A stretch of DNA of 52,433 bases, from positions 1-52,433 of the forward strand of contig DVNX01000089.1 of the NCBI GenBank assembly GCA_018714045.1, read 5' to 3'. The position numbers were made by a program, and so were the translations under genes. The notes beneath the pieces are model-generated. The model was not told where the DNA came from, ran no database searches, and saw nothing but the letters and a program-made list of their open reading frames with translations. Position 1 is the first letter of the stretch. Each line of letters starts with the position of its first letter. This stretch comes from Candidatus Ornithoclostridium faecavium. Lineage in GTDB: Bacteria > Bacillota > Clostridia > Christensenellales > UBA3700. Shown here piece by piece: positions 17,569 to 25,784 of the stretch.

Positions 17569-20538
17569 TTACTCAGCGATAGTTACCTTTGTAGCCCACG
17601 GACCGCCCTTCGCGCAGTTCTCGCAAGTTGCAGATTCAACAATGCTTGCGATAGCGTTGCTGGTAGAGGTCGTGTCGCCTATTCTTACCTGTACGTTAGC
17701 AAGGTCGAACTTGACGGTAACGTTTACCTTCGTCAGGTCGCTTGCGCCCGTATTGGTCGTGAGGTCGCAGTTGCTGTTATTGAGAGCCGCGATAGCAGCT
17801 ACGTCAAACTCAACGTATGCCGCAAGGCCGTAAGAATAAACGTTTACGTTGCCGGTGTAAGCACTGCCGCTGATCGTGCCGTTGTTGACAGCCGCGATAC
17901 CTGCAACCGCATAATCATTACCGGTGTAAGCTTCGAGAGCTACGTTTACGTTACCGCCGAACACTACGTTGTCGATGGTGCCGTTATTGACAGCGATGAA
18001 ACCTGCCTTCTCGCCTGCAAACGCGTTCACGGTGTAGTTGGTGATAGCGTTGCCGTTACCCTGCAGGGTGCCGTTGAACGAGCTTATCGGAGCGATCTCT
18101 GCGCCCTTCATATCGATATTGTCGGTCACGGTGATGACCACGCCTTCGAAATTGGAGCTGCTGTTGACCATGTCGATGACCTGATCAGCGGTGAATACGC
18201 TGTACGCGTTAGAACCCGTAGCAAACTGGTTCCAAGCTACCTTGCCCTGAACGTCGAGGTTGAGGGTCAGAGCCTTGCCGCCCACGTTCATAACTATTTC
18301 GTTCATGCCGTTGTCGAGAACGAGGAGTTCCTTAACGGGAACGGATACGACAGCCTTAGTATCGCTTCTTTCGATCTCGCTGATAGTTACGTCATCGCTG
18401 GTGACGGTGGTCTCAGCGTTAGCGAAACCGTTGTAGTTGATACCGAATTCGAGCGTAGCGCCATCTTTGGTATAAGCGCTCTTGTTAAGAACGATGGTGT
18501 CGTTGTCAAGAATGGGATCCGCAAGAGTGAACTTATAAGCAACGTCGACCTTAAGGTCGTTATTAGCCGCAAAGGTAGCGGTAACGGTCGTCGGTTCAAT
18601 GTCCTTGGTGACCTTTATAACGTTGTTCTCTATCTTAAGAGCCTCATTCGAGCTTTCGAAAGTAAATTCTTCAGCAGAAGCCGCTTCCGTATATCTGGTC
18701 TTGGTAACGAGATCGTACATCTCCTTGTAGTAAATAGCGGGGATATTGGTGTTCATCGCGCTGAGCGTATAGCTCTGAACTTCAGCGCCGACGCCGAGTA
18801 CGAGATATCTGTTGCCCGCTTCGTAGCCCTTGATCTCGCCGTCCGCGATATCCACCTTGTCAGCCAGGTTGAGCAGGCTGCCTATCTTCACGCCGTAAGA
18901 GAGGTTGACGTCGTAGTAGAAACCGCCTTCGAAATAAACGCCGCCTGCGAAGTAGTCGTCAGCTTCGTCTATAAGGTTGGAAGATTCGCCGTAACCGTAA
19001 AGTCTGTTGTAGTTGCCGATCTCCGCTTCGATGCCGACGCCGAGAACGCCTGCAAGGATATCAAAACTGAGATCCTGTCTGAGACCGACTTTGAGTTCAG
19101 CCTGACCGCCGAGAGAGACCTGAACGTCGTCAAAGCCGTTTCCTTCGAGTTCGTTCGCATAAGCGTCGATGCCGTCAGCCTTGGTATACATAACGCCGAC
19201 TTCGTAATCGAGCTGAGCGTGAGCGGAAGCGTTGATATCGCCTGCTACGCTGAACCTGAACATAAGGTCTGCATTGTATGTAATGGAAGCAACGCCGTTA
19301 GCGATGGGAACCGTCCACTTGAAGAGCGGGATAGCGGTAGCGTCGTCTCTGCTCTCGTTAGCGAGCTCAACGAGCTTATCCATAAGTTCGGGAACGTTGA
19401 CCGCGCCGGTATAACCGCCGTCAGCACCGAGGGTAACGGTCGTGGTTATGTCGTTATTTACGGTAGCTTTGAGAGAGAACTCCTCAGCTACGGTCTCTTT
19501 ATTGATATTAGCGTTCGCGCTGACGTCCATAACGTTGTGAACCGTGATGACGAGATCGCTGGAAGCGTATCCCTCAACGGTAACGACGTTGGGAACGGTG
19601 ATCGTGATATCAACGACCACATGTCCGTCCTGATCGAATTCGGGAACGGAAATATCGAACTCGGGCTTAGAGCCGAACATAGAGAAGATGCTCATCGCAA
19701 GTTCGCTGTTGTTCAGGGTCTCAACGCCGTTCATATAATCGAAATCCACGTTGCTGTCAGCGGTAAGTTTGCTGGTAGCGCTGTATTCGAATTCTTCGAA
19801 AACTTCGGAAAGGTCGGGCTTAACGTACTCAACGAAATAAACGCCGTTGGTAGCGCTTGCCGACTTGACGACCTTATAAGCCGCCTGGCTTCCGTCGTTC
19901 ATTTCGATAAGATAGATCGTGCCTGCGGGCATTTCGGTGCTCGCGTTCGTCTGAAGATTCATCGTACCGGTGGTGACGCCGTAGCCGTCGGTGCTTTCGC
20001 TGCCCCAGGTGACTACCGCCTTTTCACTGTAAGAAAGGAATCCGGAATTGATCTTGATGTTATTTGAATTATTGCCGATGCTGAAACGGATCGTATCGAC
20101 GCCTTCGTACTTGACGAAAGTCGCGCCGTCAGAAAGAACTATCTTGTAGATCTTACCCTTTTCGTAACCGCCGTTGGGCGCCCATACGGTATAAACGCCG
20201 TCGTTCGCTTTGATCTCAACGCTGACCGCTTCGTCTTTGGAATTGTAGACCGCGATATCGTCAGCGCTTTCAGCGACTACGTCGAAGGATATGTAAGCGT
20301 CCGCTTCGGAAATATTGTAAGTACTACCGCCCGAGGTAGATCCTACGTCGCCGTCCGACCAACCGCCGGTGCCTGCGCCCGTGTTACCGCCGTTGTCGTC
20401 TCCGCCGTCGTCCGGAACGAGCGTAGAGTTGTCGTCAGAGGGTTTACCCTCTTCCTTCTGGCAACCGACTATCGTAACGGCGAGCATGGCAAAAACGAGA
20501 ACGAGTGCGATAAGAATCAGAAATCTCTTCTTTCTCAT
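17569..20538 (-). CDS. Large surface lipoprotein with C-terminal GLUG-like repeats
   Basis: Predicted exported lipoprotein of 989 aa; function unknown. The start is set at the ATG at 20538 (MRKKRFLILIALVLV), which has GGAGGTTT upstream. A lipobox TIVGC follows the hydrophobic signal, then a low-complexity Asp/Gly/Ser/Thr-rich stalk (about 25-75). The long body is beta-rich with few Cys. The last 200 residues carry a GLUG-like repetitive pattern (LQGNGNAITNYTV; VNNGTIDNVVFGGNVNV; VNNGTISGSAYTGNVNV), as seen in adhesins and cell-surface proteins of Clostridia. A single-gene unit with its own terminator. A role in surface adhesion or binding is plausible but unproven. Confidence 0.8.
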   Translation of the reverse strand: MRKKRFLILIALVLVFAMLAVTIVGCQKEEGKPSDDNSTLVPDDGGDDNGGNTGAGTGGWSDGDVGSTSGGSTYNISEADAYISFDVVAESADDIAVYNSKDEAVSVEIKANDGVYTVWAPNGGYEKGKIYKIVLSDGATFVKYEGVDTIRFSIGNNSNNIKINSGFLSYSEKAVVTWGSESTDGYGVTTGTMNLQTNASTEMPAGTIYLIEMNDGSQAAYKVVKSASATNGVYFVEYVKPDLSEVFEEFEYSATSKLTADSNVDFDYMNGVETLNNSELAMSIFSMFGSKPEFDISVPEFDQDGHVVVDITITVPNVVTVEGYASSDLVITVHNVMDVSANANINKETVAEEFSLKATVNNDITTTVTLGADGGYTGAVNVPELMDKLVELANESRDDATAIPLFKWTVPIANGVASITYNADLMFRFSVAGDINASAHAQLDYEVGVMYTKADGIDAYANELEGNGFDDVQVSLGGQAELKVGLRQDLSFDILAGVLGVGIEAEIGNYNRLYGYGESSNLIDEADDYFAGGVYFEGGFYYDVNLSYGVKIGSLLNLADKVDIADGEIKGYEAGNRYLVLGVGAEVQSYTLSAMNTNIPAIYYKEMYDLVTKTRYTEAASAEEFTFESSNEALKIENNVIKVTKDIEPTTVTATFAANNDLKVDVAYKFTLADPILDNDTIVLNKSAYTKDGATLEFGINYNGFANAETTVTSDDVTISEIERSDTKAVVSVPVKELLVLDNGMNEIVMNVGGKALTLNLDVQGKVAWNQFATGSNAYSVFTADQVIDMVNSSSNFEGVVITVTDNIDMKGAEIAPISSFNGTLQGNGNAITNYTVNAFAGEKAGFIAVNNGTIDNVVFGGNVNVALEAYTGNDYAVAGIAAVNNGTISGSAYTGNVNVYSYGLAAYVEFDVAAIAALNNSNCDLTTNTGASDLTKVNVTVKFDLANVQVRIGDTTSTSNAIASIVESATCENCAKGGPWATKVTIAE

Positions 20539-20663
20539 AATAACCAAACCTCCACATATCAAATTAAGAGTATATTACTCCTATATCAATAAGAGTTTAC
20601 CATTTATCTCAGTAGTTATCAAGACTTAAAAACAACTTAAATGTAAAATTTAAGTAAAATTAC

Positions 20664-21965
20664 TCATCTAAGGCTTTTCAGGACGCTTTCGAGACGTTTG
20701 GCGAGAGTTTTTGCTTTGCTTTCGCTTTTACATTCGACCATGATCCTTATTTTGGGTTCGGTACCCGAAGCGCGCAAAAGCACTCTGCCCTGACCCGCGA
20801 GCTCTTCGTATACTTTGCCGACCTCGTTCGTAACCGCCTCGCTGTTGATGATCCTGAGCTTGTCGCTTACGGGCACGTTGATATTGACCTGTGCGTACCC
20901 CTTTGCTTCGTCCAGCTGAGAAAGGGTCTTGCCCGAATCGGCGATTATCTGCGCGACCACGAGTGAAGCCAGTATGCCGTCGCCGGTAGTCGTATGTCTG
21001 CCCAGGATTATATGTCCCGACTGCTCCGCGCCGAGAGGCGAACCGTCTTTGAGCATCTGCTCAAGCACGTATTTGTCGCCGATATCGGCTCTTACGAGTT
21101 TTATCCCCTTGTTTTCGAGCGCTTCTTGCACTCCCATATTCGTATGGTGAGTGCCGACTACGCTTCCCGTTTCCAGATGCCCGCGCCTTTGAGCTTCGCA
21201 AGCGAGGATATAGAGAAGGTGATCGCCGTCTACCACGTTGCCGTTTTCGTCTACCGCGATGAGTCTGTCCGCGTCGCCGTCATAAGCAAACCCGACGTCA
21301 AAACCGCCGTCCTTGACTTTGGGAGCGAGATTGGACGCGTAAAGAGCGCCTGCGTTTTCGTTGATGTCTATTCCCGCCGCAGAAGTGTTTATCGCGACCA
21401 CGCTTGCGCCTGCCTGTTCAAACACTGTTTTTGCGACCCTGCCCGCCGCGCCGTTTGAGCAATCGACAAGAACTCTGAGCCCCTTGAGCCCATCAATGTT
21501 GGACAAAAGGAATTTGACGTAGTCCGCAGCCGAGTCGTGCATGAACATATACTTACCCGTCGCTATAGACCTGACTATATGAGGGTTTGCCATTCTGAGC
21601 TCCAGGTCTCTTTCTCTCTTGTCGCCCAGCTTGTAACCGTCAGCGTCGAACACCTTTATGCCGTTGTATTCTGCTGGATTGTGCGACGCGCTCATCACGA
21701 CGCCGTAATCCGCTTTATAGAAACGCGTAAGATACGCTATGCCCGCGGTAGGCATTACCCCTACGTCGAGCACGTCTCCGCCGCCCTGCATAACTCCCGT
21801 CGCGACCGCGTGAAGAAGCATATCTCCAGACACGCGCGTATCCATGCCGATGAGTACGCGGCAATTTTTCTTTAAACTCGCCAGAGCGTTACCCACGCTG
21901 AGCGCGAGCGGGCACGTCAGATCGAGATTTGCTATTCCTCTTATACCGTCTGTTCCGAAATACAT
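20664..21965 (-). CDS. glmM: Phosphoglucosamine mutase
   Basis: Interconverts glucosamine 6-phosphate and glucosamine 1-phosphate for peptidoglycan and UDP-GlcNAc synthesis. The N-terminus YFGTDGIRGIAN is characteristic of GlmM. The active-site phosphoserine loop is SASHNPAEYNG (Ser94), the metal-binding loop is DGDADR, and the C-terminal phosphate-binding site is LRASGTEPKIRIM. At 433 aa it is slightly shorter than usual (about 445). It lies 10 bp downstream of a GlmU-like acetyltransferase gene, so two consecutive steps toward UDP-GlcNAc are encoded together. Confidence 0.94.
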   Translation of the reverse strand: MYFGTDGIRGIANLDLTCPLALSVGNALASLKKNCRVLIGMDTRVSGDMLLHAVATGVMQGGGDVLDVGVMPTAGIAYLTRFYKADYGVVMSASHNPAEYNGIKVFDADGYKLGDKRERDLELRMANPHIVRSIATGKYMFMHDSAADYVKFLLSNIDGLKGLRVLVDCSNGAAGRVAKTVFEQAGASVVAINTSAAGIDINENAGALYASNLAPKVKDGGFDVGFAYDGDADRLIAVDENGNVVDGDHLLYILACEAQRRGHLETGSVVGTHHTNMGVQEALENKGIKLVRADIGDKYVLEQMLKDGSPLGAEQSGHIILGRHTTTGDGILASLVVAQIIADSGKTLSQLDEAKGYAQVNINVPVSDKLRIINSEAVTNEVGKVYEELAGQGRVLLRASGTEPKIRIMVECKSESKAKTLAKRLESVLKSLR

Positions 21966-21975
21966 AAGCTACTCC

Positions 21976-22584
21976 TTAAAATCTTCCTTTACCGCGTCCT
22001 TCTTTTACCACCTGACGCGCTCTGCCTACCACGAGGCTGTCCGCGGGCGTGCTTTCCGTGACCGTCGTGCCCGCCGCGATATAGCTGCCGTCCGCGATAT
22101 CCACGGGCGCTATGACGTTGCAGTTGCTGCCTATAAAGCAATGATCGCCTACCGTAGTGCGGTGCTTCTTCTTGCCGTCGTAATTGACGAATACGACGCC
22201 GCAACCTATGTTGCACTTTTCGCCCAGCTCGCAATCTCCTACGTATGTCAGATGAGCGACCTTAGTACCGTCTCCGATTTTTGCGTTTTTGATCTCTACA
22301 AAGTCTCCGACCCTGCACTCTCTGCCGACGTCCGATCCCTTTCTCAGATACGCGAAAGGTCCTACCGTCGCGCCGTCCGCTATCGTCGCTCCTTCCATGA
22401 CGCTGGCGGTTATCTTTACGTTGCTTCCTATTTTACAGTTGTCTATTATGCAGTTGGGCATAATGACCGTGTTTTCTCCGATGACGGTCTCTCCCAGTAT
22501 AGTATTGTTGGGATAGATCACCGCGCTTTCCGCGATCTTCGCCTCGGACGAAATGTAAGTTGTCTTTTCGTCTATCAGTTTCAT
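21976..22584 (-). CDS. Free-standing GlmU-type acetyltransferase domain
   Basis: Left-handed beta-helix acyltransferase of 202 aa, predicted to acetylate glucosamine 1-phosphate. Hexapeptide repeats run from about residue 12 to 175. The block AHLTYVGDCELGEKCNIGCG, then NYDGKKKHRT, then FIGSNCNVIAPV, then ARQVVKEG matches the C-terminal half of GlmU, including the catalytic His before LTY. The N-terminal uridyltransferase half of GlmU is absent. Immediately downstream is glmM, which makes the expected substrate. A separate pyrophosphorylase must then exist elsewhere. An alternative acceptor sugar is possible. Ribosome site GGAGGG precedes the ATG. Confidence 0.85.
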   Translation of the reverse strand: MKLIDEKTTYISSEAKIAESAVIYPNNTILGETVIGENTVIMPNCIIDNCKIGSNVKITASVMEGATIADGATVGPFAYLRKGSDVGRECRVGDFVEIKNAKIGDGTKVAHLTYVGDCELGEKCNIGCGVVFVNYDGKKKHRTTVGDHCFIGSNCNVIAPVDIADGSYIAAGTTVTESTPADSLVVGRARQVVKEGRGKGRF

Positions 22585-22932
22585 TGTTTCCCTCCGAAAA
22601 CGGCTTTACTATCAGTTTATGCCGTTTTACCCGTTATGTTTCTTTTATTAACAGTTTGCCGCGGTTTGATACGTAGGAGCGCCCGACAAAGCGTCAATAA
22701 AATTTCGGTTTACTTTTTGAATATATCACTACGGCAAGCATATTTTATTTTAAACAAAACTTGCGGGAATTGCCGCGATCCGACCGCATCTCAATCAACG
22801 GCCGTTATCTGCCGATTTAAAAAAATGCGGAGCGTCGCCGCTCCGCAAACAGATAATATCGGAATATTATGGATAAAACGGTTTCAGTGTTTTCGTAAAA
22901 TCAGATCTTAAACATTATCCGCAGTTTTCGGT
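22585..22932. other. Intergenic region upstream of the acetyltransferase gene
   Basis: No gene is visible in this 348-bp stretch. On the minus strand it holds a terminator for the 572-aa membrane-protein gene (22819-22847). Directly before the acetyltransferase ribosome site is an 8-bp inverted repeat (AAAACGGC 22597-22604 / GCCGTTTT 22621-22628) that could fold in the leader. The rest is AT-rich with no recognisable riboswitch. Confidence 0.5.
22819..22847 (-). terminator. Terminator of the 572-aa membrane protein gene
   Basis: On the minus strand a 9-bp stem (TGCGGAGCG / CGCTCCGCA, 4-nt loop) is followed by a run of seven T. Confidence 0.85.
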
Positions 22933-24651
22933 TTATTCCACGTTTTCTGTTTTCTCTTTTTCGTCAGTATCTTCTGAAACGACTTCTGCAAAATCCGAGC
23001 CGTTTTTTCCGTGAGGCTTGTATTTATTGTTTCTGCAAAGCAATACGGTCGCAACCGTCACCGCCGCAGAGAAAAGCACCGAAAGGATAATTACCGTGAT
23101 CGCGCCCGCAATGCCGCCGACTCCCGCGAGTATCGAAACTACTCCCAGTATAAGCGTAGAACTTGCCGCAACGCACCCGATAAAGCCCTGTCCTGCGGCA
23201 CGAAGCGTATTTTCAGCGCGTTCAGTTTTTGAAGCCGTCTTATTCTTTCTGTTTGCCCCTATGCAGGCGAACGTTATCATCAGCACAAGCTCTGTAAATC
23301 CCAGCACGGGAAACCCGAATATGCAGAGATATAAAAGCAAGTCCTCTAAATAACCCGAATTGTCCTTTACGGGATTTTCGCTTTCGCAGAGCTCAAAAGT
23401 CAGTTCCCCGTCGGGAAGAGAGTCGAAATGCGCCTTATATCCCGTATCCGTCTTTTCAAAAAGGTTTTTTGCCGTTCCTACAATTTTGAACGGAGTGTTG
23501 ATCTCAATGTCGAGAGTGCCGAAATCCGCCCAGTCAGCGGCGGGAGACAAGAGGTATCCGTATGTATATACCGACGGTTCCCAGCCGTTGTCGATATCGG
23601 GGAAAAGCGGCGCGGTCACGCTGTTGGTCGCGACGCCCTTCGCAGGTATTTCGAGCGTATATTCCATCCAATGCATTATCTTTTCAGACACGAATAAGTC
23701 GATATTGTAAAAAGGAGTGCGATGTTGATATTCAAAATAGCCGTTTACAATGCTGTCGGATATAAGATTAAACCAGTCGACGTGCGCGCTTTCGCTGTCG
23801 TCGTCGAGAGCATATACGGATTCAGCGTATTCTTCGAGAGTCATCTCCTCTTTTTTTGCAAGGGTAAAGTCGCACTGTATCTTTTTTCCCTCTCTGCCTC
23901 CCTTTGTCGCATACAGTTCGAACTGAGGCTCTTCGCCGCCGAATACCGACCAGAACACGAAATTCGCGCCGTTATACAGCGATTGTCCGTAAGATATCTT
24001 TTCAAGATCTTCCGATATCGAGGTGGCGTCGCAAAAAAGATACTGTCCTTTCTCTTTTGCCGCCTCTACGTGTGCGGTAAAGCCGTTGTACTCTGTTCCT
24101 CCTACCTTATAGGTATACTTTACGACTTTTGAGTTTTTATCGATACCGCCCGCGCTTTTTTTCTCGTCGAGCAGCCTGCCGACCGCCGTTCCGTTCTCAT
24201 AGCTGTCCAACCAGTTGCCCGTACCGACGTAAGTATATCTTTTTACGACATCCGCATCTTCCCCGTTAACCTTAACGCCGTAACGCGAAGAAGTATCGTA
24301 ATCTCCGTTAAGATAGGACGGCATCGTTCCGTAAGGGAAAGCAAGTCTTGCCGTAACGTCGTAATCTGCGGGATTTTCGAATTCGTAAACGGCGGTAACC
24401 GAAGCGTTGTAATTCTTAAACTCTTCTTCGTCTCCGCTGCCGTAATATGTAAACGGGAATTGCTGCACGTCGAAAACTATGCGTTCGGACTTTACGGTAA
24501 GAGGTATCTGCTCTCCGACGATGACCGCCCCCTGCCCCGTAGTGCCGAACCAGTATCTCTGAGCGGAATTCGCCGAAACGACAGGCATAGCGCAAAGCGC
24601 GGTTACGATCAATACGACGAGTGCCGCGATAACGAATAATTTCTTCTTCAT
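22933..24651 (-). CDS. Exported membrane-anchored protein of unknown function
   Basis: 572 aa. It starts with a signal sequence (MKKKLFVIAALVVLIVTALC) ending near PVVSANSAQ. A large extracytoplasmic region of about 410 residues is beta-rich and begins YWFGTTGQGAVIVGEQIPL. At about 440-465 and 495-545 there are two or three hydrophobic segments, separated by a basic loop (GANRKNKTASKTER). The tail is cytoplasmic and Glu/Lys-rich. The topology suggests a surface sensor or structural protein. The next gene upstream encodes a small secreted protein that may belong with it. I do not recognise the family. Ribosome site GGAGGA precedes the ATG. Confidence 0.72.
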   Translation of the reverse strand: MKKKLFVIAALVVLIVTALCAMPVVSANSAQRYWFGTTGQGAVIVGEQIPLTVKSERIVFDVQQFPFTYYGSGDEEEFKNYNASVTAVYEFENPADYDVTARLAFPYGTMPSYLNGDYDTSSRYGVKVNGEDADVVKRYTYVGTGNWLDSYENGTAVGRLLDEKKSAGGIDKNSKVVKYTYKVGGTEYNGFTAHVEAAKEKGQYLFCDATSISEDLEKISYGQSLYNGANFVFWSVFGGEEPQFELYATKGGREGKKIQCDFTLAKKEEMTLEEYAESVYALDDDSESAHVDWFNLISDSIVNGYFEYQHRTPFYNIDLFVSEKIMHWMEYTLEIPAKGVATNSVTAPLFPDIDNGWEPSVYTYGYLLSPAADWADFGTLDIEINTPFKIVGTAKNLFEKTDTGYKAHFDSLPDGELTFELCESENPVKDNSGYLEDLLLYLCIFGFPVLGFTELVLMITFACIGANRKNKTASKTERAENTLRAAGQGFIGCVAASSTLILGVVSILAGVGGIAGAITVIILSVLFSAAVTVATVLLCRNNKYKPHGKNGSDFAEVVSEDTDEKEKTENVE

Positions 24652-24762
24652 AGGTTCGTCCTCCTGTTATATACTTTCCGTCTGCCCGTTTCACGCTTTC
24701 TTTTTTCAGTTTACCATATGTAAGGGCAAACGGCAATACCCTCTTATTTTACCTCTTCTTCT

Positions 24763-24987
24763 TTAATGCGCAGACCATCTTTTCCTTTCTTGTTTTTTAT
24801 CTTCAGTAGTCCGCAGTTGACGACGGTAACCGCCGTCGACGTCGAAATTTACAAGTCCTTTGGTCGTCCTTCCCTTTACCGTATAGTCGGGCATAGGCTC
24901 CGTAGCCAATGTGCTCCCCCGAAACACAGAGACAAGCCCCGCGGCAAACAGTAAAAACACGGATATCGCCAAGACAAGTCTTTTCAT
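24763..24987 (-). CDS. Small exported protein
   Basis: 74 aa with a clear signal peptide (MKRLVLAISVFLLFAAGLVSV) and a short basic mature part containing YTVKGRTTKGLVNFDVDGG. GGAGGAGG lies 6 nt upstream of the ATG at 24987, which favours this frame over a second frame in the same DNA (24803-25003). The C-terminus is lysine/arginine-rich and could reflect an altered frame end. It lies 112 bp upstream of the 572-aa membrane-protein gene in the same orientation. Function unknown. Confidence 0.55.
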   Translation of the reverse strand: MKRLVLAISVFLLFAAGLVSVFRGSTLATEPMPDYTVKGRTTKGLVNFDVDGGYRRQLRTTEDKKQERKRWSAH

Positions 24988-25099
24988 ACTTTTCCTCCTC
25001 CAACCTATATACTCGGAACGCGTGTGCTTTTTCTGATTTTACGACGGATTTTTCTCTTTTTTATCAGACGCGGCGATTCCACCCGCTTTATCGTGTCGC

Positions 25100-25128
25100 T
25101 TGATTTTAAGACAAAAACGCGATATAAT
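25100..25128 (+). promoter_or_regulatory. Sigma-A promoter of the flavin reductase gene
   Basis: TTGATT (25100-25105), 17-bp spacer, TATAAT (25123-25128). The GGAGG ribosome site starts 7 nt after the -10, again implying a very short leader. Confidence 0.7.
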
Positions 25129-25150
25129 TGATTTCGGAGGTAAATAAATC

Positions 25151-25639
25151 ATGGATAAAAACGATATGCTCAAAGAAAGCGTATTTTCGCTTATAGGAGA
25201 CAGATGGATGCTGGTCGCCGCGACGGACAAAAGCGGAAAGACCAATGCGATGACCGCTTCGTGGGGCGGCATGGGCGTGCTTTGGGGAAAGAAGGTCGCT
25301 TTCGTATTCATCCGCCCGCAGAGATACACAAAGCGTTTCGTTGACGAAGCGGCAAAATTCACCCTTTCCTTCTTTGACGACTCTCACAAAAAGATGCTGG
25401 GCTATATGGGCAAAGTATCGGGTAAAGACGAGGACAAGATGGCAAAAAGCGGACTTACCGTCACGGACAAGGACGGCGCGCCCGTATTCAAAGAAGCGAG
25501 TCTTACCCTTGTATGCAGAAAAATGTATCGCGGTACCCTTAAAGAGGAGAATTTCATCGACAAGAGCAACATTGAAAAATGGTATCCGCAGAAAGATTAT
25601 CACGACGTTTACGTCGCGGAGATCGTCGAAGAGCTTTGA
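25151..25639 (+). CDS. Flavin reductase-like (flavoredoxin) protein
   Basis: FMN-binding split-barrel protein of the flavin reductase/flavoredoxin family, 162 aa. It begins with SVFSLIGDRWMLVAATD. The flavin phosphate-binding segment is NAMTASWGGMGVLWGKKVAF, followed by FIRPQRYTKRFVDE. In anaerobes such proteins carry electrons or reduce free flavins. It is a single gene with its own promoter and terminator. GGAGG at 25136-25140 sets the start. The redox partner is unknown. Confidence 0.87.
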   Translation: MDKNDMLKESVFSLIGDRWMLVAATDKSGKTNAMTASWGGMGVLWGKKVAFVFIRPQRYTKRFVDEAAKFTLSFFDDSHKKMLGYMGKVSGKDEDKMAKSGLTVTDKDGAPVFKEASLTLVCRKMYRGTLKEENFIDKSNIEKWYPQKDYHDVYVAEIVEEL

Positions 25640-25666
25640 TTTGCGCAGATCTCTCCGCAAATCAAA
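25635..25666. repeat. 11-bp perfect inverted repeat at the flavin reductase stop codon
   Basis: TTTGATTTGCG / CGCAAATCAAA with a 10-nt loop; the left arm contains the TGA stop codon. No T-tract follows directly, and a proper terminator lies 60 bp downstream. It may stabilise the mRNA 3' end. Confidence 0.5.
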
Positions 25667-25723
25667 ATCCACTCAAAAAGTTTAAACGGTATCGACAAAT
25701 ACCCGAACGGTATCAGAAAAAGC

Positions 25724-25749
25724 AAAACGGCGGTTTCCCGCCGTTTTTT
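25724..25749. terminator. Bidirectional terminator between flavin reductase and DAHP synthase genes
   Basis: A 10-bp stem (AAAACGGCGG / CCGCCGTTTT) with a 4-nt loop. T residues follow the stem on the plus strand and the arm ends in T residues on the minus strand as well, so it suits both convergent genes. Confidence 0.85.
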
Positions 25750-25784
25750 CTTAACCTACATATCGATAGTCATTTATTTGTTTT

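Noticed and set aside
17545..20067. Very long plus-strand open frame (840 codons) opposite the large lipoprotein
   Set aside because: It has no ribosome site and the antisense frame is a shadow of the codon use of the real gene, which has a signal peptide, lipobox and terminator.
24803..25003. Alternative 66-codon frame over the small exported protein
   Set aside because: It has a Cys-rich, non-signal N-terminus and its start falls before the strong GGAGGAGG site that fits the other frame.
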